Assembly (NCBI GenBank): GCA_036417435.1
Contig: CM070909.1
Coordinates: 8,340,597 to 8,404,596 of the forward strand
Source: Inia geoffrensis
Taxonomy: Eukaryota; Chordata; Mammalia; Artiodactyla; Iniidae
Length of the DNA: 64,000 nt
Direction: 5' to 3'
The notes beneath the pieces were generated by a model. That model made no database searches. It was not told where the DNA came from and was given only the letters and a program-made list of their open reading frames with translations. This document shows positions 12,870-26,064 of this stretch, piece after piece. The stretch's first letter is position 1, and every line of letters begins with the position of its first letter. The translations under genes were made by a program, and so were the position numbers.

Positions 12870-13400
12870 TCCGTCCTCTTGCATGTGTCCAAAGCCATCT
12901 GAATGTCAAGTTTATATCTCTGGTCCAGACTTCACCTCTGACCTCCAGATCCAGCTTCCTGAATGACTTCTCCACCTGGATGTTTTACAAATACCTTGAT
13001 TCCCTATGTCCAAAATTGAACTAGGATCTCTCCCCCAACTGTTTCTCCTCCAGCGTCCCCCATCTTAGCAGGGGACCCCTAATCCCCACCTCCCAGCTGT
13101 TCAAACACGACACCTATGTATGGTTTTTATCCTTTTCCCCCCAAAAATCTGACTTACCCGACTTGTTAAGTATCTTGAGTGGTATCTACACCTACCTTCT
13201 TGTCCTAGAAGATACTGTCAACACTGAGCAAAATTACGATATAAAGAGTCATTTCCTTGTTGAAAGTTTGTCTTCCCCACAGACTATAAGCTTCATGAAG
13301 GCGGAGAGCACGTCTCTTACCCACTTTTGCACCCTCAGCTCCTAGCACTGTACCTGGCACATAGCAGGTGCTCAATAAGTAGTTACTGAATAAATGATTC
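12870..13400 (+). repeat. L2 LINE 3' region
   Basis: Contains GTTTATATCTCTGGTCCAGA, AAAATTGAACTAGGATCTC, and the terminal CTGTACCTGGCACATAGCAG then GTGCTCAATAAGTAG. Confidence 0.85.
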
Positions 13401-13708
13401 CACAAAATGTCACCTGAGATCATTTGCAAACCCCCTTTAGTTTGGCTTTTCCAAGAGTCTCCACTTGGGTATTAACTAACTGTATTGTCGCCCACAAAGG
13501 TTGCTGGTTGCTCCCCAAATCCATTCTCCTGTCTCACAATGTCAGAGCTCCTGGCTTTAGCTGGGTCCATGGATGTCCAGAATAAAAACCACACTCCCCA
13601 GCCTCCCTTCCCATTCAGAGGGGCCCCTGCCTGAGCTTCAGCTCATGGGAGACGAATGGAATTCACACGTGCAACTTCTGGGCCATGCCTTTAAGAGGGA
13701 GGAGGGTG

Positions 13709-13916
13709 GGCTTCCCTGGTGGCGCAGTGGTTGAGAGTCCGCCTGCCGATGCAGGGGACGCGGTTCGTGCCCTGGTCCGGGAAGATCCCACATGCCGCGG
13801 AGCGGCTGGGCCCGTGAGCTGTGGCCGCTGAGCCTGCACGTCCGGAGCCTGTGCTCCACAACGGGAGAGGCCACAACAGTGAGAGGCCCGCGTACCGCAA
13901 AAAAATAAATAAATAA
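13709..13916 (+). repeat. CHR-2 SINE with 16-bp perfect target duplication
   Basis: The direct repeat AAGAGGGAGGAGGGTG occurs at 13693-13708 and 13917-13932, exactly flanking the element. Confidence 0.97.
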
Positions 13917-16104
13917 AAGAGGGAGGAGGGTGCCCTTCTGGTCAGTGGTCCTCCTCCTCCTGAGTGTGTTCTTTGTCAAAATATTTTACGTTTCAACTCT
14001 TTCTAAGTACTTAAACCTCCTCACTTTGACAACCAGAAAGAGATCAAGAACTTGACCAGACTCAGGTCCCATTCAACCCAGCGCTTAGCAACCAACCAGA
14101 AGCCTCCAGGGAAGCTGTGAGGGGGCCTGAAACACCTCTCAGCATCCTTGCCCATGAGGCTCACCCCAACTTTATTCACCTACATGGCTCTGCATTCATA
14201 TACAACCTGGCCAATCCCTTTGAGAATCTCTTTACATTTTCTGCAAGCAGCAACTTTTAGGGCAAATGAGTGAGTCCATTACCATCACCACTGTCCTCCT
14301 CCCCTGCCCGCTCTGTACTATCAGCATGATCTGCCAGCGAGGAATTCTGGGGGCACCCAGACCTCAGTCGAGACGTGGGGATACAGCCCCTGTGCCTTTG
14401 GCCGGTACCCAGAATTCATGCCCCAGACCAACTGTTCTGTAAGGACAGGAGACATCTTGGGTCAGAGGGTATATCGGTCATGGATGAAAGTGCAGAGGAG
14501 AAGGGATGGGGTAGGCTGAGGGTCCAGGGGATCCAGAACAGTGGTGGGAATTGGGAAAAACTGCAAAATGAGAGTGGGAATGGAGCTAGAGGGCAGGGCC
14601 TGGAACATCTCTTATGTTGAGTGTGATGAGCTGTGAATCTGGGGTTGAGGATTCCATGGTGGAGGAAGAGTAATGGCGAGCAGATTGGTGCTGGAGCCGT
14701 GAAAGAAGGAAGGTGTTGAGAAGGGGGCAGAAGTTGCAAGTGACATTCGTGTGATTATTAGTTTTCCTAGAGATGGGAAGACCTCCTTGAAAGCCCGAGA
14801 CAACAGAGACTTTGATTCCGGGACGCCAGACCAGTGGGTAACGGGCGATGACGGTGGAGGGAGAGCCCAGGTCCTGTCGGCTGCAAGAGCTCCTCAGAGA
14901 CGCTAACGGTGTCCTCCCTCCTGCAAAGAGAAGGCGGCCTGGTACTCAGGACTCTTCTCTGTCAGTGACAAAGGGCAGAGATGACCCATAACACTGAAGC
15001 CTTTTGTAAACACTTTACCCTGCATTACGCATTAATGGATCCTCCCTTTTGCAAAAGAACAGTTTGATTTTATAGGTTCTTTCACATCAACAGCCTCATT
15101 AATGTGGGTTGGGATAGGAGACCTCAGAGAGAGAAGACAGTTATGAAACAGGAGCTAGACGTCTCCTGCCAAATTCTTTTCACATCCTTATGTGACCAAA
15201 GACGAAACCTTCTGAACCAGAGAAGCTTCATGTTTCCAAAGGATATGAGATAGTCAAAAGATGGCTTTATCTATGCAGGCCTATGGAGAAGTTTACAGCA
15301 CATAGTAGGGCCACTTTAATCATTTATAGACTGATTGGCAGGTGGGATTTTTGGACTCAAGGGGCAAATTCTAACCACAAACAGATAGAAAAAAAGCAGG
15401 AAGTTGGAAGTTACGTTCTTATCAATTCTGCTTAAAGAAAAAACAAAAAAAACTGAGGCCCAGAGTTTAAAAGCTGTAGATCTCATAAATGCAGGGCACT
15501 TTAATTTACTAAGTCCCTAAAACCAGCTCTTCCCATGAAAGCCAAGCTCTCATTTGAAAAACGGGGAATCCAGGCAAAGCCCAGACATGCTCAGAAATGT
15601 TCAACTGCTCCCTTTCAGCCATTTGTTAACTTAGAAAATGTGCACATAATCATCATACTCAAGACCATATACATTAGAATGTAGGTGAACGAGTTTGGGC
15701 TTCTCCCTGTGATTAGCAATATGTCAAGGCCTTCCTTTGGGTATTCCCTGAACTTAATTAGCCTAAAAATGTACCTCTGACCCAAACAAAACTTCGGAAA
15801 GAGGTTCCTTGAGCTGGATGCCCTTCCCAGAGGTGATGCTGTCCAGGTTTCTGCCTATAAACCTGCCTGTATCAGCTCAAGCTGAAGAAAAGGACCTACC
15901 AACAGCCTGTAGGTAGCTATTTCTTCCTTTAATGAGAGGGTCATGTGAGATGCAGCCAGCCTAGAAGCCAAAGACACAAGGTCAAACAGAAGAGAAATCT
16001 CTGTTTGAGATTTCATCTTGAGAGACAGGAATATCAATTAATGCTTATAAATATCTCTGGGAAACTCCCTTCTTAAAGGGAATGTACCAGGTGTTACATG
16101 GCTG

Positions 16105-16578
16105 TTGTACGTTGAATTGTGGCTCCCCAAACCATATATCCAAGTCCTGACCCCCAGAAACTGCAGATGTGACTCGACTTGGTAAAGGGTCTTTGCAGAT
16201 GAAACTAAGCTGAGGATCTTGGGATGAGCTCATCCTAGATTTAGCGTGAGGGCCTAAATCTGCTGACCAGTGTCCTTAGAGGAGACACACACAGGGAAGA
16301 AGGCCACGTGAAAGCAGAGGCAGGGAGTGTAGTGATGTGGCCACAAGCCAAGGAATGCCTGGAGCCACCAGCAGCTGGAAGAGGCGAGGAAGGATTCCCC
16401 CCCAGAGCCTTCAGAGGGAGTGTGGCCCTGCCAACACCTTAATTTGGACTTCTGGCCTCTTGAACCATGACAGAATAAATTTCTGTTGTTTTAAGAGCCC
16501 CCCCCGTCCCCCCCCCCGTGCCCCCCCCCCCCCGCAAGGTTGCGGTAATTTGTTACAGCAGCCCTAGGATATGAGCAC
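16105..16578 (+). repeat. MLT1-like LTR (MaLR), solo
   Basis: Text resembling MLT1 LTRs: TTGTGGCTCCCCAAACC, GGTAAAGGGTCTTTGCAGAT, CAAGCCAAGGAATGCC, GACTTCTGGCCTCTTGAACC, GAATAAATTTCTGTTGTTTT, GGTAATTTGTTACAGCAGCC. The C tract replaces a short CCACCC-type block of the consensus. The subfamily is assigned from memory of the consensus. Confidence 0.65.
16498..16533 (+). repeat. C-rich tract
   Basis: Runs of C broken by single G or T bases inside the LTR. This is an expansion and also a risk of assembly error. Confidence 0.9.
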
Positions 16579-16599
16579 AAGGGCCAACAGCCAAATCTG

Positions 16600-17215
16600 C
16601 CCCGGGGCGGGGGTGAGAGATGGCTCCCGGTGGAGGTGACTTTAATTCTGAGTTTTCTAGGATAAGAAGGAGTGAGCTGGATAAAAAGGGGGAAAGCGTA
16701 TTCCAAGCAAAGAGACCTGCACGAACAAAGGCACCGGGGCATGACACAGCCAGACGCACCCAGAGAATTTTAAGTGGCTTGGCAACGCTTGGCATAGAAG
16801 GTCATGTGGGAGACCTTGGAGAGGTGGGTCATGTAGGACCTTGTGGGTAAAGCCAAGAGGCTTGAAAATAATCCCAAACACTCTGCAGAGCATTAGAGGA
16901 TTTTAAGCATGGGAGTGTCATAATCAGATCTGCATTCTGGATGGATCCCTCTGACACAGATGCAGAGAACGGGCTGGAAGGGAGCCTGATAAGAGGTGGG
17001 AGACCAGTTAGGGGGTCACTGACGTAGCCTAGGAAGATGGGCTGAGAGGATGAAGAGGGAGGGACAAACACAACAGACATTCCGTGGGTGGCCCCTGACA
17101 GACGCGGGGCTCTCAGATATGGGGTGGGGGGAGGGCAAGGGAGCAATTGAGGGCGACTCCAAGGCTTCTGGCTGAGAGAGCTGAGTCTGAAAACTGGTGT
17201 CACTGACCAAGAGTA
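16600..17215. repeat. Ancient LINE-like repeat (L2/L3/CR1 type, family uncertain)
   Basis: Shares phrases with old mammalian repeats: TAGGACCTTGTGGGTAAAGC, TTTTAAGCATGGGAGTGTCA, TAATCAGATCTGCATTCTGG, AGACCAGTTAGGGGGTCACT. Confidence 0.45.
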
Positions 17216-18445
17216 AAACACGTGCATTTATTCTTGTTTTACTCATTTTTTTTAACCCAAGGATATAGATATTAAATAAACTTTGGTATTTTAAGGTCTC
17301 TTGGGGTCTCAAAGCACTTTAAACATTTCCTTGCAGAAAGCAGACAGGCAAGGCACAGTTCCCATTTGGGGAAACTCTGGCAGGTGGTTAAGGGGATGTT
17401 CAATCCTCGGGCCCCGCGTGCCAACATTATAACCAGTGTGGTGACAATGCACGAATTGAACAGCCGAGGGGGTCAGCACAAAGAGGGAAGGTTTGTGGAG
17501 CTTACTGGAAGAAGTATGGAAGATGACCCACGGGGGATCTGGGGGACCGGGATCCTGGCTTGTTTACGGAACTGTTGTTACCACGTTCCCTGGGGCGTGA
17601 CTCACACTGGCAGCCCGACCACCTTCCAGATCTCAAGCTGCCAAACTCCTCTGCTGGACCTGAAACAAGGACAACTCAGGCTGAATCCTTCTTCCATCAT
17701 CCAAGAAATAGGCTAAAAAAGCCTGGGGGCCAGGGTCCCCAGGCAACCCTTCTTATCAGGACTCAGTGGGCCCAGAGACACTCATCTCATTTTCCTGGGG
17801 ACTCACTTCAGGCCCTCCTTCTGTCTGCCAGCTCCCAGCTTCTGCCAGTGCCAGGAGACTGGGGGAAAGATGCTAAAGCCAGAAGAAACAAGATCCCATA
17901 TCGGGATCTGGCCCGGAGCCTGCTGACTCTGAGGACCTCCCTGCTTCTCATAGGCCCACCGAAGTTCCAGCCCATTCTCTTCACTCTCCCATGTAGCGGC
18001 TTATCTGCCACTCTACCGGATCACACCAGAGTGACCCTGGATGAGCAAAGCCTTAAAAAACAGAGTCACTTTAGCCAAATTCACACCAGTCCCCACCAGT
18101 CTCTGCTTACATGTCCAAGGCTCTGAGTCCAAAGGAAGGTCAAGAAGGAACCTCAGATAAGGGCTCGTTCCACTTCCTGCTGGTCAAACGTGGGTTAGAC
18201 AAGGATGAAGAAGTCAGGGAGGCTGGGTCCGGGACCTCCCGCTGGAGCTAAGGCTACGGCAGGTTGGGCACCAGGCCCAAGAAACATCCGCCAACCCGAG
18301 GCTGACCGGCTTGGTGCTACTGACAGCTTTGTTTTGTTACCTGGGCCTCCAGGGACCTAGAAATATCTCCCATACTCCATTTATGGAATAAAGGCTAAAA
18401 AACATGGAGATTATTTTATAATATGGGGTTAATAACGTGGGGTTA

Positions 18446-18571
18446 TTTTTTTTTTTCTTTTTGGCCATGCTGCACAGCTTGCAGGATCTTAGTTCCCCGA
18501 CCCAGGATTAAACCTGGGCCCTCGGCAGTGGAGGCTGGGAGACCTAACCACTGGACCACCAGGGAATTCCC
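18446..18571 (-). repeat. CHR-1-like SINE (short tRNA-derived)
   Basis: Antisense copy. The head reads GGGAATTCCCTGGTGGTCCA on the minus strand, followed by GGGGAACTAAGATCCTGC and an A-rich tail. It differs from the longer CHR-2 copies in head and length. Confidence 0.9.
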
Positions 18572-18730
18572 GAGAAAGGGGTTATAATATGGTGCTTGCT
18601 GTTATCCATGAGTGGTACCTACAGTCCTTCCTCCTCCCGCTCCCTTTCCTTCCTCTTCTTCTGTTTTAGTAAGATCTACCTATTTTAACTCTGAGTAAGA
18701 ATTTATATTTTTTGAATTTCAAAGGTGCCC

Positions 18731-18777
18731 AGTTTAGGATCACAGCATGAAGTAATATGAAGCCATGATCCTAAACT
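18731..18777. repeat. Short inverted repeat
   Basis: AGTTTAGGATCA at 18731-18742 and its exact complement TGATCCTAAACT at 18766-18777 could form a 12-bp stem with a 23-nt loop. Confidence 0.8.
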
Positions 18778-19839
18778 ACATATGATTGGAAAAGCAAAGA
18801 TGGGGAAGACACCAAATGCCCTCCACATCCAAAGAGCCCTCTTAGATCAGTTTAGGGGCTAATACTGCATTTCCGTGAGTCAAAGGGTGTGAAGGTCCAC
18901 CCTTGGTACTACGGGGAGATAAAGTGACAATCAGGGAGTTCCTAGTCAGATGAAAAATGGCACTAAAGTAAAGAACATCGTATTAAAGTATGTATCATGT
19001 GCTCTTCTGTGGATTAATAATATTTTCCATAGGTCAACATTGTTTGTGTGTACATGTTGGAAAGCTGGAAGAAAAAAAAATCATCATCTCAACACCAAGA
19101 AATCCTCTCCCTTTCTCGGAAGTCAGAGTGACCCTACTTGCCCTCTAAATTGCTTCCAGAAGTTAAGTTATCACAAGCAGTTTCATGCTTTTTTGGTTGA
19201 TGATTTACCAACCAGGACACATTTCCTCTTGGAGCTAAAACCGTAGCTCACGATTTGTCCCACTGATTTCCCTGCCAAAACTTGGCCTCAGTTCAACTGA
19301 TGGAATATCTTCATTGGAGAAGCCACTCACAATCCATCCACTACCCCAGAATCATTTTTCCACATTAACAGTGGGGTCGGAAGATGTGAACAGTTCCAGG
19401 ATTTGGTACGAGTAACCCACCGGTTCCCGGGATGTGAGAAATGGCTCCCTGACCAGAACCGAACCCCAGAGCCTATGAGAATGACCCACCTATGCGCCAG
19501 AACATCTGCTCTGCCCGCCACGCATGCAAGAAGAACAAAGGCCTCCCGCTGTCCCAGAGGGGTACCCGATCGATGGAAGAGTCCTAGGATATGAATTAAG
19601 TGACCCAACCCAGCTTCACTTACAGTGAACGAGTGAGCAGCAGCAAGACAGGCAATGACGGTAAAGCTGCCTCTACGGTCACGTGCAAGGGCTGCGTCTA
19701 CATGGCTCCCTCACCGAGCCCAAAAACATGTGCAGTTAGGAAACCAGGAACTGAGTAAAGATCCTGAGCTTCCAGCAATGTCTCCTACTAATAGAACCCT
19801 GCTGAAATACCCGCAACCCTCCTCCGCCTGAAATAACAA

Positions 19840-20285
19840 GCACGCGTATGGTCATCATATGTTCAACCATAAGGTAAAGACTAAGAGAACTGTGATACAT
19901 TCATACGATGTACTAATCCAAATAACTCGAGTTTCAGGAAAAAAACTGTGTGTTCATCCTAGGTTAACTACAGGGTAAGGCAAGGTTAAGAAAACTATAA
20001 TGCATCCATATGATGAAATATTATGCAATCATTGAAAGGATGCTCAAGAATGGTATTTAATAAGATCGGCACTTGTTCTGAGACTGACAAAAATCATAAT
20101 ATAAAATTAAATATAGTTGATTTTTTTCAACCATGTGACAATATACATTAAAAAGAGGGTTATAATAGTTTTTCTGGGAGATGAAAAAGTGGATGAATTG
20201 TTTTTCTTCTTTATACTTCCCTTTTCAGGATTTCTACATTTAGCATATATTAGTTGTATATACTGGAAAAACAGAAGTTACTTGA
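19840..20285 (+). repeat. Old L1 3' end
   Basis: CATATGATGAAATATTATGC, AATCATTGAAAGGATG, and a final TTCTACATTTAGCATATATT are typical of the 3' end of old L1 elements. Confidence 0.6.
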
Positions 20286-22342
20286 TTGGACCAAGCCATG
20301 GTTTGAGGGGGCTGGTGAGGAACGCACTGAAGGGGGAGGTGCTGAGCTGGAAGGCAGCCAGGCATCCCCAGAGTTTCTGTGCTGACTGCTGACCCCCCAT
20401 CCTGACACTCCAAGTACTGGGGGTGGAAGAGTCCAGAGCAGTCCCTGACTCCACCCAGGGCCCTGAGTCCAAGCTCTCTGGTTCCAAGCGAGATCTTTCA
20501 TGGCTCACTACAGGCCCCTGAGCTGGTCACTTCCCTTAAAATAATCCAGCTGGCAAAGAGCACAGCGTGGTGTTGGGAGGATTCATTCATTCATGTTTAC
20601 AGACAAGGTCTCTGAGATTCCTGGATGGGAGTTGCCCCACTCTAAGGAGTGAAAATATTTGGCTGAGTACATTTCCAGGACAAACGTCCTGCTGCAAATT
20701 CTCTAAACTCAATGCAGATGCCCAAGTTCAGCATAAGAGTTATGGAAGTTGGCTGGTAGACTGTGCACCATTATAATAAAAATGAATTGGATGTCAACTG
20801 CACACCCCCTCGCCTCGTCTGGCCTTCCTGGGGTACCGTGAGGCTGGGTCCAATGGTCCCGGAGTGGAGCAAACTCTGGGCCACTGATGAGCAGGACAGC
20901 TTGGCCCTGGGTGGGTATTAACCATTCCAGGGCTGTGTAGCTCCACCATAGGGATGTAAATGGTCGAAACATGCCACGGAAATCCTCAGTACAGGCCCGC
21001 CAGCCCTAGACCAAGCAGAAGTAAAATCCTGACGCAGAAAATCCTGGATGTGGCATTGCCGGGACAACGTGAGTATTTCTGAGAAAAAGCAACAGAAGCT
21101 CCCAGAAGAGGCATTGACTTTGGACAATCCGTGGATGAGGGATGACTGGTGGGAAGAGCTGTCCCTTTGCAAAGGCCGGCACTTAGTTCAGGCTGTGCTG
21201 CAGCCAGCTTCCAACACTGGGAAAGGACATGACTGCTGTGAGGACCAGTGGGGAGCTGCAGAGAGGCCCTGGGTATCCCTCAAGGCTCGGGATACTGTTC
21301 TACCTTTTCTCATCTCCTGCCGGTCAGAGGACAAGCCAGTGTTCATTTGTCAGAGGAAAGGGAATGCCCGAGTAAGCCCAGAAGATATGGAATTGCATTT
21401 CAGAGGCTCTCCTCTGAACACACTTCAGGGATTTCAGCTGGAAGCCAAGATAACAGAAATAAGAAAGGCCCAAAGGGAGTGGGTTTGGGGCTTCTCCCTT
21501 CAAAGAAGTTTGTTTTACAGAGATTACAGGTGTGGAAGGCCCATTAAATCATGAATCACCTCCTTCCCTGTGTCACTCTGCTCCTAGCTCCGCAAACGTG
21601 AAGACAGTGTAAGACACGTAAGGAAGTTAGCAGCCTCTGCTCACCGCTCCAGTTAAAGGACTTACTACTTCTTTTTGCCTCTGGGTTGGCACCTCCACTG
21701 ACCCCATTCCAGTGTATAGTTCACCTTGAACTCCAGATCTGGCCTGCTTGGGATAGCGCGATGTCATTCTCATAGCAGGTAGTAGCTTACGAATATTAAA
21801 TACACCTAGTGATCTGATCTTAGATGTTTAAAAAAATAGGAATAGGGACCACTACGTTCTTGGGTGTATTACGTATTAAGTCCAAGCTATTAAATAAGTG
21901 AACCCAACTCAAGAGAGATAACCAAAGAAGTGGGGACTGGCATTAGCTTTGCTGTGGACTTTGTGCATAATTAGTCCTGAAAATCTCATTTGGGCTGCCC
22001 CATCTGAAATAACGCGGACATGCCTGTTTCCAGGAGGTTGGGAGAGGGAATGAAGGAACCACCGAAAGCATGGGGAATTCTCAGGGTGGGCAGAGGAGGA
22101 GAGAAAAGGTTAGCGTCTATTCAGATTGCTCTTTCTAGTAATGCTGACATTTTGTCTTATTGAACAGATAAAAGCCAACATGTCCAAATGGCAATAACTT
22201 GGGAGAGAAAAAAAAACGCAGCATGCTCCAGGTTCTGAAACATGTCCTTCAAAAGTTAAGCAAACCTACCTCACTGACACAGAGCAAAAACCAAACCTTG
22301 GCAAGCCTAAGGGAGAATTAAACAGACAAAAGGGTGCATTCA

Positions 22343-23270
22343 AGATGTGGTGCTTCCTATGCAAATCAAAACCACAATGAGATACCACCTTACACCTGCT
22401 GGAACGGCCACCATCTAGAAGACAAGCAAGAACAATTGCTGGCAAAGGTGCGGAGAAAAGGGAAGCCTTGTGCACTGTTGGTAGGAACGTAAATTGGTGC
22501 AGACACTGTAAAAAGCAATATAGAGGCTGCTCAAGAAGTTAAAAATAGATCTACCATCTGATGCAGCAACTCCACTTCTGGGTATACACCCAAAGGAAAT
22601 GAAAACAGGATCTCAAACATATATATGCACCCCCATGTTCATTGAAGCATTATTCACAACAGCCAAGATATGAAAACAACGTAAGTGCCCTTAAATAGAT
22701 GAATGGATAAAGAATATGTGAAATATACATAATATGTAATTATATACATCTATATCTAATGGAATATATATATATATATAATGGAATATTATTCAGCCAT
22801 GAAAAAGAAATACATCCTGCCATTTGTGACAACATGGATGGACCTTGAGCATATTATGCTAAGTGAGATAAGTCAGACGAAGTTAGGTAAGTGCTATATG
22901 GTATCACTTATATGTGAAATCTGAAAAAGCCAAATTCATAAAAGCCAAGTGTAAAATGGTGGTTACCAGAGGATGGGGGTAGAGGGATAGGATAGAACTT
23001 GCAGCACATAGTTAATAAGCCCTAGAGATCTAATGTACAGTACAGTGAGTATACACAACAATAGTGTATCATAACCATCAAACTTGCTAAGAGACTGGAA
23101 CTTAATGATTCCAGCCACTGAAAACAAAGGATAATTTGGTAACATGACAGAGGTGCTAATTACTGCTACAATGGCAATCATATTACGATATATGTGTGTC
23201 CAGTTAACATGCTGCACACCTGAAGTTTACACAATGTCACATGTCAGATACACTACAACATAACTGAAAA
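22343..23270 (+). repeat. 5'-truncated L1 with target-site duplication
   Basis: L1 ORF2 C-terminus and 3' end: AATCAAAACCACAATGAGAT, CTTCTGGGTATACACCCAAA, TATTCACAACAGCCAAGATA, CATGGATGGACCTTGAGCAT. AAGATGTGGTGCTTCCT at its 5' edge and AAGATATGGTGCTTCCT just after its 3' end form a 17-bp duplication with one mismatch. Confidence 0.93.
22762..22780. repeat. (TA)n microsatellite inside L1
   Basis: About nine AT units inside the L1 3' region. Confidence 0.9.
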
Positions 23271-23589
23271 GATATGGTGCTTCCTCAATGACCCCCAGGA
23301 TGCAGGCAAGGGATTGAAGGTCCTTCTGTGGCTGAATAGGAGAACAAAAGGCACAGGAACAGCCCCAGGAAACTTCAGAACAGGGGCAAACAAGGGTGCA
23401 GAGCGTGTCCCCTCACTGATCACCGATCCCTTCCCCAAACGGGGCCCCTCCAAACTCCTTAGACATTCCGAGACTCTGCTTTGGGGGTGACAAGCCCAAC
23501 AGAGTCATGGAGCAGACAGAAGGGTGGAATTGGAAGAGGAAGGCATGGGATTATGGCAGGGTTGTGACCAGTGACAGTCCTAGCCTGCT

Positions 23590-24095
23590 TCCTCTCAGAT
23601 CTGCCCGTTCCTCTAATTCATAATGTAGGAGCGGTGGTCCCTGAAGACACATTTCCCAGACTCCTTGGCCAACTGGCTTCCGGCCAGATTCAGTTCAGGG
23701 AGGTACTGGAGGGAGACTGGCAGGTGGATGGAAAGGAGAATCCAGAGTATTCCCCCTGTCTGTCCATCTGCTTCACGCCGTGGCTGCACCTCCTCCATCC
23801 TTCCGGTGCCCGCTGTGGCCTGCCCTTCCCTGGCTGGCATCTCCTAGCACACAGCTTCGACCAGGGCTCCATTCCCACCCGGTGGCCCTGGCCCTGGGCT
23901 CTAGGGACACCATCTCCCGCCCTGGCTTCCCAGCCCCAGCTGCTACTGACCTCTGTGTTGCTTCACCACCCCTGTTCAGCTTGTCGGCAATCCTGACACC
24001 CTTTGAATTAACTTTCCCCGTACGAAATGCCCTCTGCTGAGCTCCCGGGCTTCTGATTTTCTGGCTAGATCTTAACTGAAGCCCTTTAGGACCTA
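23590..24095 (+). repeat. Ancient interspersed repeat, family unassigned
   Basis: Shares an ordered set of diverged phrases with 29135-29530: a ggccaa box, a CACTGG or TACTGG box, GGGTG or GGATGG, CTCC-rich text, and GCTGCACCTCCT. Probably two copies of one old mammalian repeat whose name I cannot give. Confidence 0.4.
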
Positions 24096-24270
24096 GGATC
24101 CTGATACTGCCGGCGTCCACCCCTAAGTTCCAGGAGCCTTTACCACAGAGTGGAGAGATCCAACTTCCAACTGCCAGCCTCTGGACCGCTTTGCCTGAAG
24201 ACTATTTTGGCAGCCTGAGCCTTTTCTGCTCACGTGCATGTTCAAAGCAGGCCAGAAGTGCAGGGGAATT

Positions 24271-24292
24271 CACACACACACACACACACACA
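24271..24292 (+). repeat. (CA)n microsatellite
   Basis: Eleven CA units. Confidence 0.97.
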
Positions 24293-26064
24293 TCATTTGG
24301 AGCCTCCCTCAGTGGTGACTGGTGGAACGAGCATACACCCAGTTTCTCACCCCTCAGGCAGTAAGAACTGTGACGTGCATGTTCTAGGTCAGCTCCCAGA
24401 ATTTCTCAGTGAAATGATGAGACAGCTGTCCACAGCGGCACCATGACTGACGAGGTGCCCTTTGTTCGCAGCCTTCTCTTCTCCGTCACTGTCCCGCTCC
24501 ACTACCGGGGCTTCCCCCTCCTGAATCGCGTGCATCACTGACTTAGGATCTGCACCTGAAAACCTAAAGTAAGGACCTTGTTTTCTTTTCTTCCTAGTTC
24601 CTTATTCCTCGTGAAAGTTAAGAAAGCAATGTCTATAAGAACATTGCGTCCACTGGGCGATGGGGCAGGTGCTGTGCAGACACCCTTGCTCACCAGCTGG
24701 AGCCTGGCTGCCAGGCCTCAGTGGCGTACGGAGACGGAGGCCCCTGCGACCTCACTAGCTCAGGAGATCAGTGCTAAAAGGGTCTGGAAGCCTCTCCATC
24801 CACAAAAGAGCCGTCCCACCTGTTTTCTTTGAAAGCTCCTTTCTGGACATCAGGTCAGACTCACACGGAGTCAGAACACCTTTTGACCCTGGAGGAATTT
24901 TTTAAACCAACACTTTTGATTTTTCTGGCACATGAAGGGCAAGAGAGCAAAGGACACTGACAGGCTCGTGTGTGCTTCAGTGAATTCTAGGGACATGAAA
25001 TAATGACCTTGGCCCGGGCAGCAGAAGATAGATTTAATTTACACGCTTCAGGCCGTATATGGAAAAATCATTTAGACAAAGAAAGGGAAGTCCAAACTGC
25101 GAGTCAATCGTGGCAAACATCACACATCCCAATGCTATGTGCTGGCCTCTGTGAGCCACTTGGCTCTTCCAGCACTCCCCATCCTTGCACATATTTGGGC
25201 CTTGTGTTTTCCATGAGGGTCTGGTCTGAAATACCATGGTGACTTTGCCCAGCCTTAGCTCAGAGGCAGACCCGCTGCTCTGCCCGGCCCCCCACCATCC
25301 CACTGCGCTCTCATTTCCCAGGCTGCCTGTCTCCCCCCAGCCTCTCCTCCATAACCCAGGCCTTGGGACTCTCCTTATTTGTAACGTCTTAATATAGACG
25401 CAGGCCAGTAGAAATGTACACACTGAGCATAGGAGGAAGTCTTATTTTAGCCAGGACTTCTGCTGCTGAGAATGGGCTGTCAGTTGAAGAGGGCCAGAGC
25501 CCCCGGGCCCCCGCCATCTGATGGCCTGGGCCACCTGCAAAGTCTCTCCTTGGAATGGATAATTCACAGGCTCCACAAAGGGAGATGTTTATGGGCACGT
25601 TCTACGCTCCTCTGGCATCCTTCTCTGTGAAGCCGGAGCCACCCGGAGATTGTAAGTCAAGCAAAGTCTTCTGGATAAGGAGTTGTCGGGTTTATTTTTA
25701 AATCTCATGGATTTTAAAGGATGTCCATAATCAGAACCGTCAGTCCCTCCTAACACACATACACACACAGACACACGTATATACACACAGGCAGAGAGAC
25801 AGAGAGAGAATTAGTCAGAGACAGAGGGAGAAGATGCTGGGGCAGATCCCCTCCGAGGCCCACAAGAGGAGTGGGTGAGAAGCCCAGGGGCCAGTGTGCA
25901 AGGAGCTAGCCCACCGGGCACTTCGTCTGCACACACTTTGTCACAATGCTGCCCCCAAGTAAATTTCTGCGTCTTTGAAACTCTCTATGTATCTTTTTAA
26001 ACTTCTCTGCCCTTGACCGTCTCTTTCACTCTTAAGCCTCTATGGACAGAAAGCTTTTACCCGG

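Noticed and set aside
17560..18126. Open frame of 188 codons on the plus strand
   Set aside because: Pro/Ser/Leu-rich with no motif. Consistent with chance.
21048..21554. Open frame of 168 codons on the plus strand
   Set aside because: No recognisable family, no splice or promoter context. It lies inside a large intron on the opposite strand to ANO2.
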